Positions 7,036 through 15,172 of a stretch of DNA of 32,752 nucleotides are shown here, piece by piece (the stretch's first letter is position 1; the number at the start of each line of letters is the position of its first letter). The notes under the pieces are model-generated. The model did no database searches, was not told where the DNA came from, and saw nothing but the letters and a program-made list of their open reading frames with translations. This stretch comes from Pseudaestuariivita rosea (GTDB lineage: Bacteria; Pseudomonadota; Alphaproteobacteria; Rhodobacterales; Rhodobacteraceae): assembly GCF_017592335.1 (NCBI RefSeq), contig NZ_JACNMP010000036.1:1-32752 (forward strand), written 5' to 3'. Both the position numbers and the translations under genes were made by a program.

Positions 7036-8213
7036 TTGGTCATCAAGGCTGCGACACCGGGCAGGGTTTTCCCCTCCATCCATTCCAGAAAAGCGCCGCC
7101 TGCGGTTGAGATATAGGTGAAATTATCTGCGGCACCGGCCTGGTTCAGTGCGGCTACTGTGTCACCGCCCCCCGCGACCGATGTCAGTTTGCCAGCTTTC
7201 GTCTGATCCGCGGCGATGCGGGCCGCAGCTTTGGTGGCGGTGTCGAACGGGGCTATTTCAAAGGCGCCAAGGGGGCCGTTCCAGATCAGTGTTTTCGCGG
7301 TTTTCAGCACCGCACCGATCGCCTGGACCGACTGTGGCCCTGCGTCCAGGATCATGGCGTCGGGCGGGCAGGCATCGGCGGCGACGGTTTCGTTTTCAGC
7401 ACCCGCCTTGAATTCGCGGGCGACAACAACATCGGTGGGCAGGACGATCTGACACCCCGCATCACCGGCCTTTTGCATAATGTCGCGTGCGGTATCCGTC
7501 ATGTCATGTTCGGCCAGAGACTTGCCGACATCGACGCCTTGTGCGGCCAGAAAAGTGTTCGCCATGCCACCGCCGATGATCAGATGGTCAACCTTGCTGA
7601 CCAGATTGCCAAGTAGGTCCAGCTTGGTCGATACCTTTGCCCCGCCCACCACCGCGACAACAGGGCGTTCAGGATTGCCAAGGGCGGCTTCCAGTGCGCT
7701 CAGCTCGGCTTGCATCAGACGCCCCGCACAGGCGGGCAACAGATGCGCCAGCGCTTCGGTCGAGGCATGGGCGCGGTGCGCGGCGGAAAACGCATCGTTG
7801 CAATAGATATCCCCAAGCGAGGCAAGGCGACCCGCAAAGCCTGGATCATTCTTTTCCTCGCCCGGCGCAAAGCGGACGTTTTCGATCAGCAGGATATCCC
7901 CGGGTCGCAGCGCCTGAACCGCCGCGCCATAGTTGCCATCGGCGAATTTCACGGGCTGATCAAAGGCTGTCTCAAGCGCGGGCAACAGTTGGCGCAGGCT
8001 CATCTCGGGGACGACTTGCCCCTTGGGTCGGCTGAAATGTGCCAGCAGAATAGGGATGCCGCCCTTGGCCAGGATATCCTTGACCGTCGGTACGATCCGG
8101 TCGATCCGCGTGGTGTCTGTCACGCGACCGTCTTCCATCGGTACGTTGATATCGACCCGCGTCAGCACGCGTTTGCCCGCCAGATCCATGTCGTCGAGTG
8201 TTTTCCAGCCCAT
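7032..8213 (-). CDS. pgk: Phosphoglycerate kinase
   Basis: A 393-residue cytoplasmic enzyme that transfers phosphate between 1,3-bisphosphoglycerate and ADP. Family features are the start [21 protein letters not shown] with RVDINVP, the substrate loop [16 protein letters not shown]-type [13 protein letters not shown], the hinge [10 protein letters not shown], and the nucleotide-binding end [14 protein letters not shown]. The ATG at 8213 is chosen because GGAGGA lies just upstream; a longer in-frame start at 8264 adds 17 residues without such a site. Its stop overlaps that of dinB by 4 bases. A promoter candidate lies at 8236-8264. Confidence 0.95.
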   Translation of the reverse strand: MGWKTLDDMDLAGKRVLTRVDINVPMEDGRVTDTTRIDRIVPTVKDILAKGGIPILLAHFSRPKGQVVPEMSLRQLLPALETAFDQPVKFADGNYGAAVQALRPGDILLIENVRFAPGEEKNDPGFAGRLASLGDIYCNDAFSAAHRAHASTEALAHLLPACAGRLMQAELSALEAALGNPERPVVAVVGGAKVSTKLDLLGNLVSKVDHLIIGGGMANTFLAAQGVDVGKSLAEHDMTDTARDIMQKAGDAGCQIVLPTDVVVAREFKAGAENETVAADACPPDAMILDAGPQSVQAIGAVLKTAKTLIWNGPLGAFEIAPFDTATKAAARIAADQTKAGKLTSVAGGGDTVAALNQAGAADNFTYISTAGGAFLEWMEGKTLPGVAALMTN

Positions 8214-8235
8214 GTCGTCCTCCAGTTTTGTCCCC

Positions 8236-8264
8236 TTAGTCGCGCGAAGGGACGGCCGCGTCAA
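8236..8264 (-). promoter_or_regulatory. Candidate promoter of pgk
   Basis: On the minus strand TTGACG (8264-8259) is followed after 17 bases by GACTAA (8241-8236), inside the string ACTAAGGGG. The similar CTAAGGGG occurs in the pckA leader. The -35 match is good and the -10 match is weak. Confidence 0.4.
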
Positions 8265-8273
8265 CGCCCCTGC

Positions 8274-8302
8274 TTGGCATTTGGCAGCGATCCCCTTAGG
8301 GT
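8274..8302 (+). promoter_or_regulatory. Candidate promoter of the cyclophilin pair
   Basis: TTGGCA (8274-8279) and TAGGGT (8297-8302) are separated by 17 bases and lie 30 bases before the first cyclophilin start. The 118-base gap between pgk and this gene therefore has one candidate promoter for each direction. Confidence 0.4.
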
Positions 8303-8331
8303 CGCGAAAATTCTAAAGTCAGGAGAGTCCA

Positions 8332-8838
8332 ATGGCCGATATCAAAGACCCGGAAAATACGATCATCATCACTTTGAAGGGGGGCGATGTGATCATCGAA
8401 CTGCTGCCGGATGTGGCGCCAAAACACTCTGAACGGATGAAGGAACTGGCCCGCGCCGGTGCCTATGACGGTGTGATCTTTCACCGGGTGATTGAAGGGT
8501 TCATGGCGCAGACGGGCGATGTCGAACACGGGCGCAGCGGGCCTGATCTGAACATGGGGCGTGTGGGGCAGGGTGGCTCGGATCTGCCTGATCTGCCCGC
8601 TGAATTTTCGAAGCTGCCGCATGATCGCGGCACCCTGGGCGCGGCGCGGTCACAGGATCCAAATTCGGCAAATTCGCAATTTTTTATCAACTTCAGCGAC
8701 AACAACTTCTTGAACGGACAGTATACGGTCTATGGCCGTGTGATTTCGGGGATGGAGCATGTGGATGCTATCACACGCGGTGAGCCGCCTGCAGACCCCG
8801 ACACTATGATGCAGGTCCGGGTGGCGTCCGATGCGTAA
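8332..8838 (+). CDS. Peptidyl-prolyl cis-trans isomerase, cyclophilin type (cytoplasmic)
   Basis: A 168-residue cyclophilin that speeds proline isomerisation during folding. Family motifs are FHRVIEGFMAQTGD (catalytic Arg and Phe-Met-Ala-Gln), PNSANSQFFIN and YTVYGRV. There is no signal peptide, so it acts in the cytoplasm. AGGAGA precedes the start. Its last 8 bases overlap the start of a second, exported cyclophilin, so the pair is translated from one message and looks like a tandem duplication in which one copy gained, or the other lost, an export signal. Confidence 0.92.
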   Translation: MADIKDPENTIIITLKGGDVIIELLPDVAPKHSERMKELARAGAYDGVIFHRVIEGFMAQTGDVEHGRSGPDLNMGRVGQGGSDLPDLPAEFSKLPHDRGTLGAARSQDPNSANSQFFINFSDNNFLNGQYTVYGRVISGMEHVDAITRGEPPADPDTMMQVRVASDA

Positions 8839-9376
8839 GCTGGCTTTGTGTTTTGTCCTGATGGCCAGCCCCGCGCTGGCCACCGAATTGCAGATCCAGG
8901 TTGAGGGCGAGGCCAATGGCACGATCACCATTGATCTGCTGGAAGATGTCGCACCGGCCCATGTGGAACAGATCGTCAGCCTTGCCGAGGCCGGCGCCTA
9001 TGACAATGTGGTCTTCCACCGCGTGATTGACCGCTTCATGGCGCAGACCGGCGATGTCGAATTCGGGCGGATGGGCATGGATATGCGTATGGCTGGGCGT
9101 GGCGGGTCGGACCGGCCCGATCTGCCGGCCGAGTTTTCGGACGAACCCTTTGACCGCGGCGTCGTCGGTATGGCGCGCACAGCCGATCCGAATTCGGCCA
9201 ACAGCCAGTTCTTTATCATGTTCGGCCCTGCGCCGCATCTGAACGGGCAATATACGGTTGTAGGTCGCGTGACGGACGGGATGGATGTGGTTGATGCCAT
9301 CAAACGCGGGTCTGGTCGCAACGGCGAGGTCAGCGGTCAACCCGATGTGATGACCCGAGTGACCGTGACCGAATAA
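8831..9376 (+). CDS. Peptidyl-prolyl cis-trans isomerase, cyclophilin type (periplasmic)
   Basis: A 181-residue cyclophilin whose first 17 residues (MRKLALCFVLMASPALA) are a signal peptide. The domain then repeats the motifs of its upstream neighbour: FHRVIDRFMAQTGD, PNSANSQFFIM and YTVVGRV. It is expected to act on proteins folding in the periplasm. The start overlaps the upstream gene by 8 bases, consistent with translational coupling. The two proteins are alike over almost the whole domain, which supports duplication in place. Confidence 0.92.
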   Translation: MRKLALCFVLMASPALATELQIQVEGEANGTITIDLLEDVAPAHVEQIVSLAEAGAYDNVVFHRVIDRFMAQTGDVEFGRMGMDMRMAGRGGSDRPDLPAEFSDEPFDRGVVGMARTADPNSANSQFFIMFGPAPHLNGQYTVVGRVTDGMDVVDAIKRGSGRNGEVSGQPDVMTRVTVTE

Positions 9377-9444
9377 ACTCTGCGCGAGCGGGGTATCTTG
9401 CGGGCTTCTTCTTTGTCTAGAGTTCTGACAAATGGAGGAGCCCG

Positions 9445-10410
9445 ATGCGTTTCATAAAAAACCTTACAATTCTGCTTGCGGTCAGCCTTGCGACTGCGGC
9501 CTTTGCCACGCCCGATCGTTGGCAGTCTGAGTGGAAACAGACGAATTTCGACAAACGCAGCATTGGTGATTGGTCCGAGATCATTTCAGGCGGGCCGCCA
9601 AAGGACGGTATACCGGCGCTGGTGGATCCTGACTTTATCGCAGTGTCCGATGAAAGGCGCATCGGTGATCGCGAACCGGTGATCACGCTTGAGATGGCGG
9701 GTCAGGCACGCGCCTATCCGGTGCGCTATCTGACCTGGCATGAGATCGTGAATGATGAGTTTGCGGGCGTCCCTGTGGCAGTGACCTTTTGTCCCTTGTG
9801 TAATTCGGGCCTGAGTTTTGACCGGCGTGTGCGCGGGCAGGTGCTGACCTTTGGCGTGTCGGGCAAACTGCGCAATTCCGACATGGTGATGTATGACCGC
9901 GAAACCGAAAGTTGGTGGCAGCAGGCTATCGGCGAAGGCATCGTGGGCGATATGACAGGCGTGGAATTGGTGCAGCTGCCAAGCTGGATGGAAAGCTGGG
10001 CCGAGTTCAAGGCGCGCAATCCCGGTGGTCTGGTGATGGATCAGCCCGATTATCGGCGCAATTATGGGCGTAACCCTTATGTGGGCTATGACAGCTCGGA
10101 CAAGCCGTTTCTGTATAACGGCGAAATGCCGCCCCATGGAATTGATCCTTTGGCGCGTGTGGTGCGGGTCAGTGATCGGGCCTGGCCGTTTGAGCGCCTT
10201 GCTTCGGGTGAAATCCGCGAGGTGGGTATGGTGATTAGTTGGCAGGCCGGTCAAGCATCAGCCCTGGACAGCAGTCGCATTTCTGAGGGTCGTGACGTGG
10301 GCACCGTACGGGTCCGCGATGCAGAAGGGCGCGATGTGCCCCATGATGTGATGTTCGCTTTCGCCTTTCATGCCTTCTGGCCGGAAGGCCGGTGGATGTT
10401 ATCAAACTGA
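9445..10410 (+). CDS. DUF3179 domain-containing exported protein
   Basis: A 321-residue protein with a signal peptide (MRFIKNLTILLAVSLATAAFA). It matches the DUF3179 family as I know it: GGPPKDGIPALVDPDF near residue 50, the segment ARAYPVRYLTWHEIVND, the conserved CPLCNSGLSFDR with two cysteines, and SWWQQAIGEGIVGDMTG. The molecular function of DUF3179 is not established; the conserved CxxC suggests metal or redox chemistry, which is inference. GGAGGAG lies 6 bases before the start. The gene follows the cyclophilin pair by 68 bases and ends in a hairpin-rich 3' module. Confidence 0.85.
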   Translation: MRFIKNLTILLAVSLATAAFATPDRWQSEWKQTNFDKRSIGDWSEIISGGPPKDGIPALVDPDFIAVSDERRIGDREPVITLEMAGQARAYPVRYLTWHEIVNDEFAGVPVAVTFCPLCNSGLSFDRRVRGQVLTFGVSGKLRNSDMVMYDRETESWWQQAIGEGIVGDMTGVELVQLPSWMESWAEFKARNPGGLVMDQPDYRRNYGRNPYVGYDSSDKPFLYNGEMPPHGIDPLARVVRVSDRAWPFERLASGEIREVGMVISWQAGQASALDSSRISEGRDVGTVRVRDAEGRDVPHDVMFAFAFHAFWPEGRWMLSN

Positions 10411-10496
10411 GCGCGCTGACGCGCGCGTTTCTTCTGGCACTTCGTGCGGTTTGGGGCTTTGCCCCAAGCCCCAGAGTATTTTTCCCAAGAAGAAGG
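10411..10496 (+). terminator. 3' module after the DUF3179 gene
   Basis: Directly after the stop come a GCGCGC/GCGCGC hairpin, CTTCTGGCACTTCGTGCG, the GGGGC-TTT-GCCCC hairpin and GAGTATTTTTCCC with AAGAAGAAGG. The order is the same as in the module after fba, without the 60-base extra segment found there. The rest of the 156-base gap (10497-10566) is AT-rich and probably holds the promoter of the next gene. Confidence 0.6.
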
Positions 10497-10566
10497 TTGG
10501 TTGGTCATATTTCTAGCGTATTTTCGTATAATGCCTTGCGTCATTAAACGTTGTGAAAGGTGAAAA

Positions 10567-10875
10567 ATGCGAGTTATTGGAAAAGTCTTGCTTGCCGGCG
10601 CTGGGCTGATTGTGATGACGAACGGCGCTTATGCATATGATTTTGGTTTTGTTCGTGCGCCTGACTGGATGGATCCCTATGTTCTAGGGCTTTTGCTTTT
10701 GCAGATTCCGTTTTTTCTTGGGCTGATGGTGACAAAACCGTCTTCTGTTCCTTTTAACCAGCTTTACCGGGCTGATTTGCCGCCAATGGCGAGGTTTTTT
10801 CACCGGGCGTGGGGGGCGATATTTGTCGTCTTTATGATTTTTGTCTTCGTTGGTATGGGGCTGGCCCGCGCATAG
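10567..10875 (+). CDS. Small membrane protein of unknown function
   Basis: A 102-residue protein that I do not recognise. It has three hydrophobic stretches: about residues 6-24 (possibly a signal peptide ending in AYAY), 38-55 (VLGLLLLQIPFFLGLMV) and 82-100 (GAIFVVFMIFVFVGMGL). AAGGTG lies close before the start. Its last 44 bases overlap, on the opposite strand, the 3' end of the FemAB-like gene. The coding sequence is AT-richer than its neighbours. Confidence 0.6.
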   Translation: MRVIGKVLLAGAGLIVMTNGAYAYDFGFVRAPDWMDPYVLGLLLLQIPFFLGLMVTKPSSVPFNQLYRADLPPMARFFHRAWGAIFVVFMIFVFVGMGLARA

Positions 10876-11770
10876 GTATTTTGCTGCGGGTCGAGGCGGC
10901 AGTCGAAAGCCAAGCCGTTAGCGGGCTATGCAGCCACGTACCGCCGAGTTCTTTTGCGGCGGCGCCTGTGCCCAGTTTGAAACGGGCGAGGCCGGGTGTG
11001 GTTTCGGTGTCGATTATGCCCAGATCAAACAGGGTATGCGCTTGTGCAGCGAGCCATTCGATGGCCTGCCATATCAGAAGTGTGTGAGCGTTGTGCAATC
11101 GTCCAAGTGGCGTTGTGTGGCCGATGTGATAGGTTGCGCGGGGCCCGTGCCGTAAGATGAGTATGGCTGCGATGGGTTGCCCCTTTAATGTGGCCGTGAA
11201 AACCTGTGCATCGCCAGGATTTTTGTGCGCAAATGCGACGGTGACACTGCCGGGCCAGGCGCGGTATCCCCGTTGGCGCTGCTGCGCGGCGTCCAGATCC
11301 AGCAGCCAGCGGTGTTTGGCGGGGTCGAAGGGTTCAACGCGTGTTTTGATCGCATCGCTTTCGGCAGCAACCAGGCGATTGCGCCATTTCTGTTTCAGTC
11401 GGCCACGTCGGTCTGCGGTGCTGCCGCGCAGATCAAGCTGTGCCACATGGGCCGGTGTCATGATCTGAAGATGCCCCGTCTCTGCAAAGCCACAGGCAGT
11501 TTCGGCGTTCGTGATCAGCGCGAACTGTGGCAACGCGCGGCGCAAGGCAACCAGAGCGTCTTGTCGGTCGTCACTATCCAGGATCGGACCGCGTGATACA
11601 AACGCGCTGGCCCGACGACAGATAACCTGAGCCGCGCCATCCTTGCCCGGGCGAAAGCTGCGGACGGTCTGGCCGCATGCCTCAAGGGCGCGCGCAAACG
11701 CGGGGTGCTGCTGCAGCGGCGCGTCCAGATCATCGGGCAGCGGGCCTTCGGTCAGTTTCATGGCGCGCAT
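10832..11770 (-). CDS. GNAT/FemAB-like acyltransferase (BioF2-like domain)
   Basis: A 312-residue protein with the outline of the FemAB/BioF2-like GNAT group. The N-terminal half ends near LRGSTADRRGRLKQKWRNRLVAAE, and the C-terminal GNAT fold has the acceptor strand QPIAAILILRHGPRATYHIGHTT, the helix LLIWQAIEWLAAQAHTLFDLG, and the closing FKLGTGAAAKELGG. Members transfer acyl or aminoacyl groups; the substrate here is unknown. The start is the ATG at 11770, but an ATG at 11761 is equally possible because neither has a strong ribosome-binding site. The 3' end overlaps the convergent small membrane gene by 44 bases. Confidence 0.75.
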   Translation of the reverse strand: MRAMKLTEGPLPDDLDAPLQQHPAFARALEACGQTVRSFRPGKDGAAQVICRRASAFVSRGPILDSDDRQDALVALRRALPQFALITNAETACGFAETGHLQIMTPAHVAQLDLRGSTADRRGRLKQKWRNRLVAAESDAIKTRVEPFDPAKHRWLLDLDAAQQRQRGYRAWPGSVTVAFAHKNPGDAQVFTATLKGQPIAAILILRHGPRATYHIGHTTPLGRLHNAHTLLIWQAIEWLAAQAHTLFDLGIIDTETTPGLARFKLGTGAAAKELGGTWLHSPLTAWLSTAASTRSKIPMRGPAPYQRRQKS

Positions 11771-11808
11771 TAACCATATGGAAACCTAACGGGGGGTTAA
11801 TAAGACCC

Positions 11809-11937
11809 ATGTCAAAACGCGTTTACGGAATATCGGCGCCCACGCCGCGCATCACCAAAACCGCCGCTTTTCTGGTGGCGACCGTGATTTCGGTTCCGGT
11901 TTTCGTGTTGCTTACACTGGTGGATTGGGTGGTGTAG
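11809..11937 (+). CDS. Small single-pass membrane protein, 42 residues
   Basis: Starts MSKRVYGISAPTPRITKT and continues with one hydrophobic helix (about residues 19-40, AAFLVATVISVPVFVLLTL) before the C-terminus DWVV. A basic N-terminus before one helix predicts an inner-membrane protein with its N-terminus in the cytoplasm. It lies 38 bases from the divergent FemAB-like gene. No strong ribosome-binding site is visible; GGGGGG sits about 13 bases before the start. I think it is real because of the regular membrane-protein composition, but no function is known to me. Confidence 0.5.
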   Translation: MSKRVYGISAPTPRITKTAAFLVATVISVPVFVLLTLVDWVV

Positions 11938-12045
11938 GAATCGCTTTTTGAATGCGGCGCCACCCGAAACAACAGGATAGTGATAGACACGTCCTTTCTT
12001 TATGGTGTTAACTTCAGGCGAAATCGATTTAGGGAGTTGCTGCAT

Positions 12046-12462
12046 ATGGGCCTGTTTAATTTTTGGAAAAAAGAAGAAGATCCTGCGCCCGAAGCCGAGG
12101 CCGTCAAAGAGCAGATCAAGGATTTGGGTCTTGATACCTCTGGCATGGATATATCAGTTGACGGTGATGTTGTGAAAGTCACTGGAAAAGCCGTCAGCCA
12201 AGAGGTGAAAGAGAAAGTCATCATGGCGGCTGGAAACCTGAACGGGGTTGCTGCCGTTGAAGACGAAGTGGAAGGGGCTGCGCCCGTATTTCATGAGGTG
12301 AAAAAAGGTGACACTTTGTGGAAAATCGCTGAAGATACTCTTGGGGATGGCTCGCGTTATCAAGAGATATTCGAAGCCAATCGTCCTATGCTAAGCGATC
12401 CTGACAAAATTTATCCAGGCCAGATGCTGCGTATTCCTCAGGATGGTGGCGCATCTGCTTAG
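12046..12462 (+). CDS. BON-LysM protein (YgaU/Kbp-like)
   Basis: A 138-residue protein. A BON domain (about residues 25-80, with DTSGMDISVDGDVVKVTG and NLNGVAAVEDEV) is followed by a LysM domain (about 85-132, HEVKKGDTLWKIAEDTLGDGSRY and YPGQMLRIP). This order and size match E. coli YgaU/Kbp, a potassium-binding protein. There is no signal peptide, also as in Kbp. The start at 12046 is set by AGGGAG 9 bases upstream. Family assignment is firm; potassium binding is taken from the E. coli protein. Confidence 0.85.
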   Translation: MGLFNFWKKEEDPAPEAEAVKEQIKDLGLDTSGMDISVDGDVVKVTGKAVSQEVKEKVIMAAGNLNGVAAVEDEVEGAAPVFHEVKKGDTLWKIAEDTLGDGSRYQEIFEANRPMLSDPDKIYPGQMLRIPQDGGASA

Positions 12463-12482
12463 CCTTTGTTCATAAAATGATT

Positions 12483-12510
12483 TTCACGCGGGGCGCATGT
12501 ATCGCGTGAA
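12483..12510. repeat. Inverted repeat TTCACGCG / CGCGTGAA
   Basis: Perfect 8-bp arms (12483-12490 and 12503-12510) around 12 bases, in the 127-base gap between the LysM gene and the next gene. No T run follows on the plus strand. It may be an operator for the downstream gene or the end of the LysM transcript. Confidence 0.4.
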
Positions 12511-12589
12511 TGCCCAATCGTCTGCACGAATTTGCCATAAAGCCACTGCAAGTCTACCTGCTATTGATGTTTAACGCAGGTGCTGCAGC

Positions 12590-13636
12590 ATGTCCCATTT
12601 AACACAGACCGTTCAGGTCGTTCTGGTTTTCGATAACGCCTCTGCGTTTGATCAGCATTTTTCCGATCTTTCCCAGATTGAACCGCGGCTTACGCAGGCC
12701 TTGCAGGATTTTGGTCCGTGGCAGTCTTTGCAGGGGTACAACACCCCCAATCATCTTGGTCTGGCCAATGACACCCAGCATATCACGATGCAGCGCTTTG
12801 ATGAGCAGATGCAACTGGGCGGCTTTGCTGACGTTCTGGCGAATCCATTGATCACAAACGGAAACCCCGGTTTGGCCAAGGCCGTATTGGAACACCAGCG
12901 TGCCTTTCTGATTGAGGTCGGCCCTGGCAGCGTGCCGGGGTTTGCGGCTGCTTTGGCCCAATCCGGGATCGCTGATGCACTGGGCGGCATGGACACCGCC
13001 GAGATGGGTCTTTCAGATGATCAGGCGGGCTATGAAAATCGCCTGTTGCTGGCACAAAGCCTGACATCGGCGATGATCCGGGAAATGGCACCAAGCGCTG
13101 TGCATTGGGTCCAATCGCAACAGATTTTTGACGCAGCCGCGTTCAACAGTCTGGTGGCCGAAGGGTTTTCGCTGCCGCTTTATTGTGGGCCTTTTCTTTA
13201 TGGCGGCGAACAGATGCCCGACGGGTCGGTCAAGGTCGGCATTCGCGCATTGGGGTCCCAGAACCTGTTGGGAAAGACGGTTATATTCGCGCCCGACGTG
13301 CAGGATTGGTCACAAAGCTACATGCAGGTTCTGGCCTTCATTGCCTATTGCCGCAGCATTGGTCGTCTTTTGGGGGACGGGGAAACCATGGCCTCGGACG
13401 CCGCGGATGCCACTGTGGTGCGGGTCAGCCATAAAAACGACATCCCGCAATTGCCGGACGGGTATATCGAGTTAAGCGTGGACGGTCGCAGCAACGCAGA
13501 AGCGTCGTCCGGAAAAGTCCTCCGCGCGGACGAGGCGAAACTGAACGCCGCAGCCCGCGGGTCACGCGATCAGCTCAATCAGCCAAAGCGTGCGCGGGGC
13601 GGATTGCTGGCAAGGTTGTTTGGGTCGAAGAAGTGA
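12590..13636 (+). CDS. DUF4261-like protein of unknown function
   Basis: A 348-residue, apparently cytoplasmic protein. The middle and C-terminal parts (about residues 100-300) resemble DUF4261 proteins in outline: helix-rich, with AVHWVQSQQIFDAAAFNSL, a central GPFLYGGEQMPDGSVKVGIRALGSQNLLGKTVIF segment, and FIAYCRSIGRLLGDGETM. The C-terminus is basic and ends RARGGLLARLFGSKK, a tail often seen on proteins that touch membranes or nucleic acid. The family match is from memory of its layout and not certain. The gene is monocistronic, with a palindromic repeat behind it. Confidence 0.6.
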   Translation: MSHLTQTVQVVLVFDNASAFDQHFSDLSQIEPRLTQALQDFGPWQSLQGYNTPNHLGLANDTQHITMQRFDEQMQLGGFADVLANPLITNGNPGLAKAVLEHQRAFLIEVGPGSVPGFAAALAQSGIADALGGMDTAEMGLSDDQAGYENRLLLAQSLTSAMIREMAPSAVHWVQSQQIFDAAAFNSLVAEGFSLPLYCGPFLYGGEQMPDGSVKVGIRALGSQNLLGKTVIFAPDVQDWSQSYMQVLAFIAYCRSIGRLLGDGETMASDAADATVVRVSHKNDIPQLPDGYIELSVDGRSNAEASSGKVLRADEAKLNAAARGSRDQLNQPKRARGGLLARLFGSKK

Positions 13637-13685
13637 TCTGTTCCTGAAGCGCCGCCTTAGAACATAAACACTTGGCTCAACCAAC

Positions 13686-13765
13686 CCGCCCGGTGGGCAC
13701 CACCGGGCAGCGCCCGACCGCCCCCATGGGCGGGCGCTTCACGCCCACCCGCGGACGGCCGCTGC
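13686..13765. repeat. GC-rich palindromic repeat, intergenic copy
   Basis: In the 216-base gap between the DUF4261-like gene and tyrS. Two hairpins are visible: CCCGGTG-GGCAC-CACCGGG (13689-13707) and GCGCCCG...CGGGCGC around CCCATGGG. The first stem with its loop is the exact reverse complement of 16197-16215 inside anmK, and the similarity extends with small changes over about 50 bases. No gene is visible in this gap. Confidence 0.75.
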
Positions 13766-13852
13766 CCTCAACTTCCAATGCGTGTATTTCAGATTTTCAG
13801 AGCACTTTCTGGAATAGGCCCACACGTATCTATGAATTCTTGCTGAACGGTC

Positions 13853-15109
13853 CTACTGATCCGACAACTGCACCAGCGCATGGCGTTTTTTGCCGGCGCT
13901 CAGTTTGATTGGGCTGGCCAGGGCTGTGGCATCGATCATCATACCGGCGTCGGTCAGCGGTTCGTCGTCCAGCCGCGCGCCGTGTTCGGAAATCAGGCGC
14001 TTGGCCTCTTTCCCTGACTTCGCCAGGCCGGACCGCACGATCAGTTGCACGACCGAGATACCATCGCCCACCTCATCCACTGTCAGGGCCAGCGTCGGCA
14101 GATCGTCCCCCACGCCGCCTTTTTCAAAGACTTCGCGGGCGGTTGCCTCAGCCGCCTCGGCGGCCTCAGCCCCATGCAGCAGGGTGGTGACCTGATTAGC
14201 CAGGATAATCTTCGCCTCGTTGATCTCGGACCCCGCCAGCGCACCCAGGCGGTTGCATTCGTCCACCGGCAGTTCCGTGTAGAGCTTCAGAAACCGGCCC
14301 ACATCCGCGTCCGTCGTGTTGCGCCAGAACTGCCAGAATTCATACGCGCTGAGCATATCGGCATTCAGCCAGACCGCGCCGCTGGCCGATTTGCCCATCT
14401 TCTTGCCGTCCGACGTCGTCAGCAGGGGTGAGGTCAGGCCGTAAATCTCATGGTCCAGCACGCGGCGGGTCAGGTCGATGCCGTTGACGATATTCCCCCA
14501 CTGGTCCGATCCACCCATCTGCAGCAGACAGCCATACCTGCGATTTAGCTCAAGAAAATCATAGGCTTGTAGGATCATATAGTTGAATTCCAGAAACGAC
14601 AGGCTTTGTTCCCGGTCCAGCCGCGATTTGACGCTTTCAAATGACAGCATCCGGTTCACACTGAAATGCCGCCCGATGTCGCGCAGAAAATCGAGGTAGT
14701 TCAGATCGTCCAGCCATTCGGCATTATTCAACATCAGCGCGCCGGTTGGGCTGTCATCATAGCGCAGATAGCGGTCGAAAACCCGCTGCATGCCATCGAT
14801 ATTGGCGTCGATCTGATCCGGCCCCAGCAATGGACGTTCGTCGCTGCGAAACGACGGGTCGCCCACCTTGGTCGTGCCACCCCCCATCAGCGTGATCGGC
14901 TTATGCCCGGTTTTCTGCAACCAGCGCAGCATCATGACGTTCAACAGATGCCCCACATGCAGTGACGCCGCTGTCGCATCATAGCCAATATAGGCGGGCA
15001 CAACACCTGCCGCCAAAGCCTCATCCAGACCCTGATAATCCGTGCAATCGGCCAGATAGCCGCGGTCCATCATGACAGCAAGGAAATCGGATTTGGGGTG
15101 ATAGGTCAT
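13853..15109 (-). CDS. tyrS: Tyrosyl-tRNA synthetase
   Basis: A 418-residue class I synthetase that charges tRNA-Tyr. The HIGH-type motif is HVGHL (residues 51-55), the tyrosine pocket has [11 protein letters not shown] and [11 protein letters not shown] (197-207), and the KMSKS loop is KMGKS (237-241). A C-terminal S4 RNA-binding domain (about 350-412) includes [24 protein letters not shown]. The start at 15109 is chosen because it aligns with the usual N-terminus and has AGGACA upstream; a longer open frame extends back into the divergent anmK region. Divergent from anmK with 63 bases between the starts. Confidence 0.95.
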   Translation of the reverse strand: MTYHPKSDFLAVMMDRGYLADCTDYQGLDEALAAGVVPAYIGYDATAASLHVGHLLNVMMLRWLQKTGHKPITLMGGGTTKVGDPSFRSDERPLLGPDQIDANIDGMQRVFDRYLRYDDSPTGALMLNNAEWLDDLNYLDFLRDIGRHFSVNRMLSFESVKSRLDREQSLSFLEFNYMILQAYDFLELNRRYGCLLQMGGSDQWGNIVNGIDLTRRVLDHEIYGLTSPLLTTSDGKKMGKSASGAVWLNADMLSAYEFWQFWRNTTDADVGRFLKLYTELPVDECNRLGALAGSEINEAKIILANQVTTLLHGAEAAEAAEATAREVFEKGGVGDDLPTLALTVDEVGDGISVVQLIVRSGLAKSGKEAKRLISEHGARLDDEPLTDAGMMIDATALASPIKLSAGKKRHALVQLSDQ

Positions 15110-15172
15110 GGTCTTGTCCTGTTTGGCGTTCCGCGGCATTCTATAGGCGTTGACGGGCGAAAGGGGAAGGCC

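Noticed and set aside
13745-13852. Intrinsic terminator for tyrS or the DUF4261-like gene
   Set aside because: GC-rich hairpins are present nearby but no T run follows on the appropriate strand.
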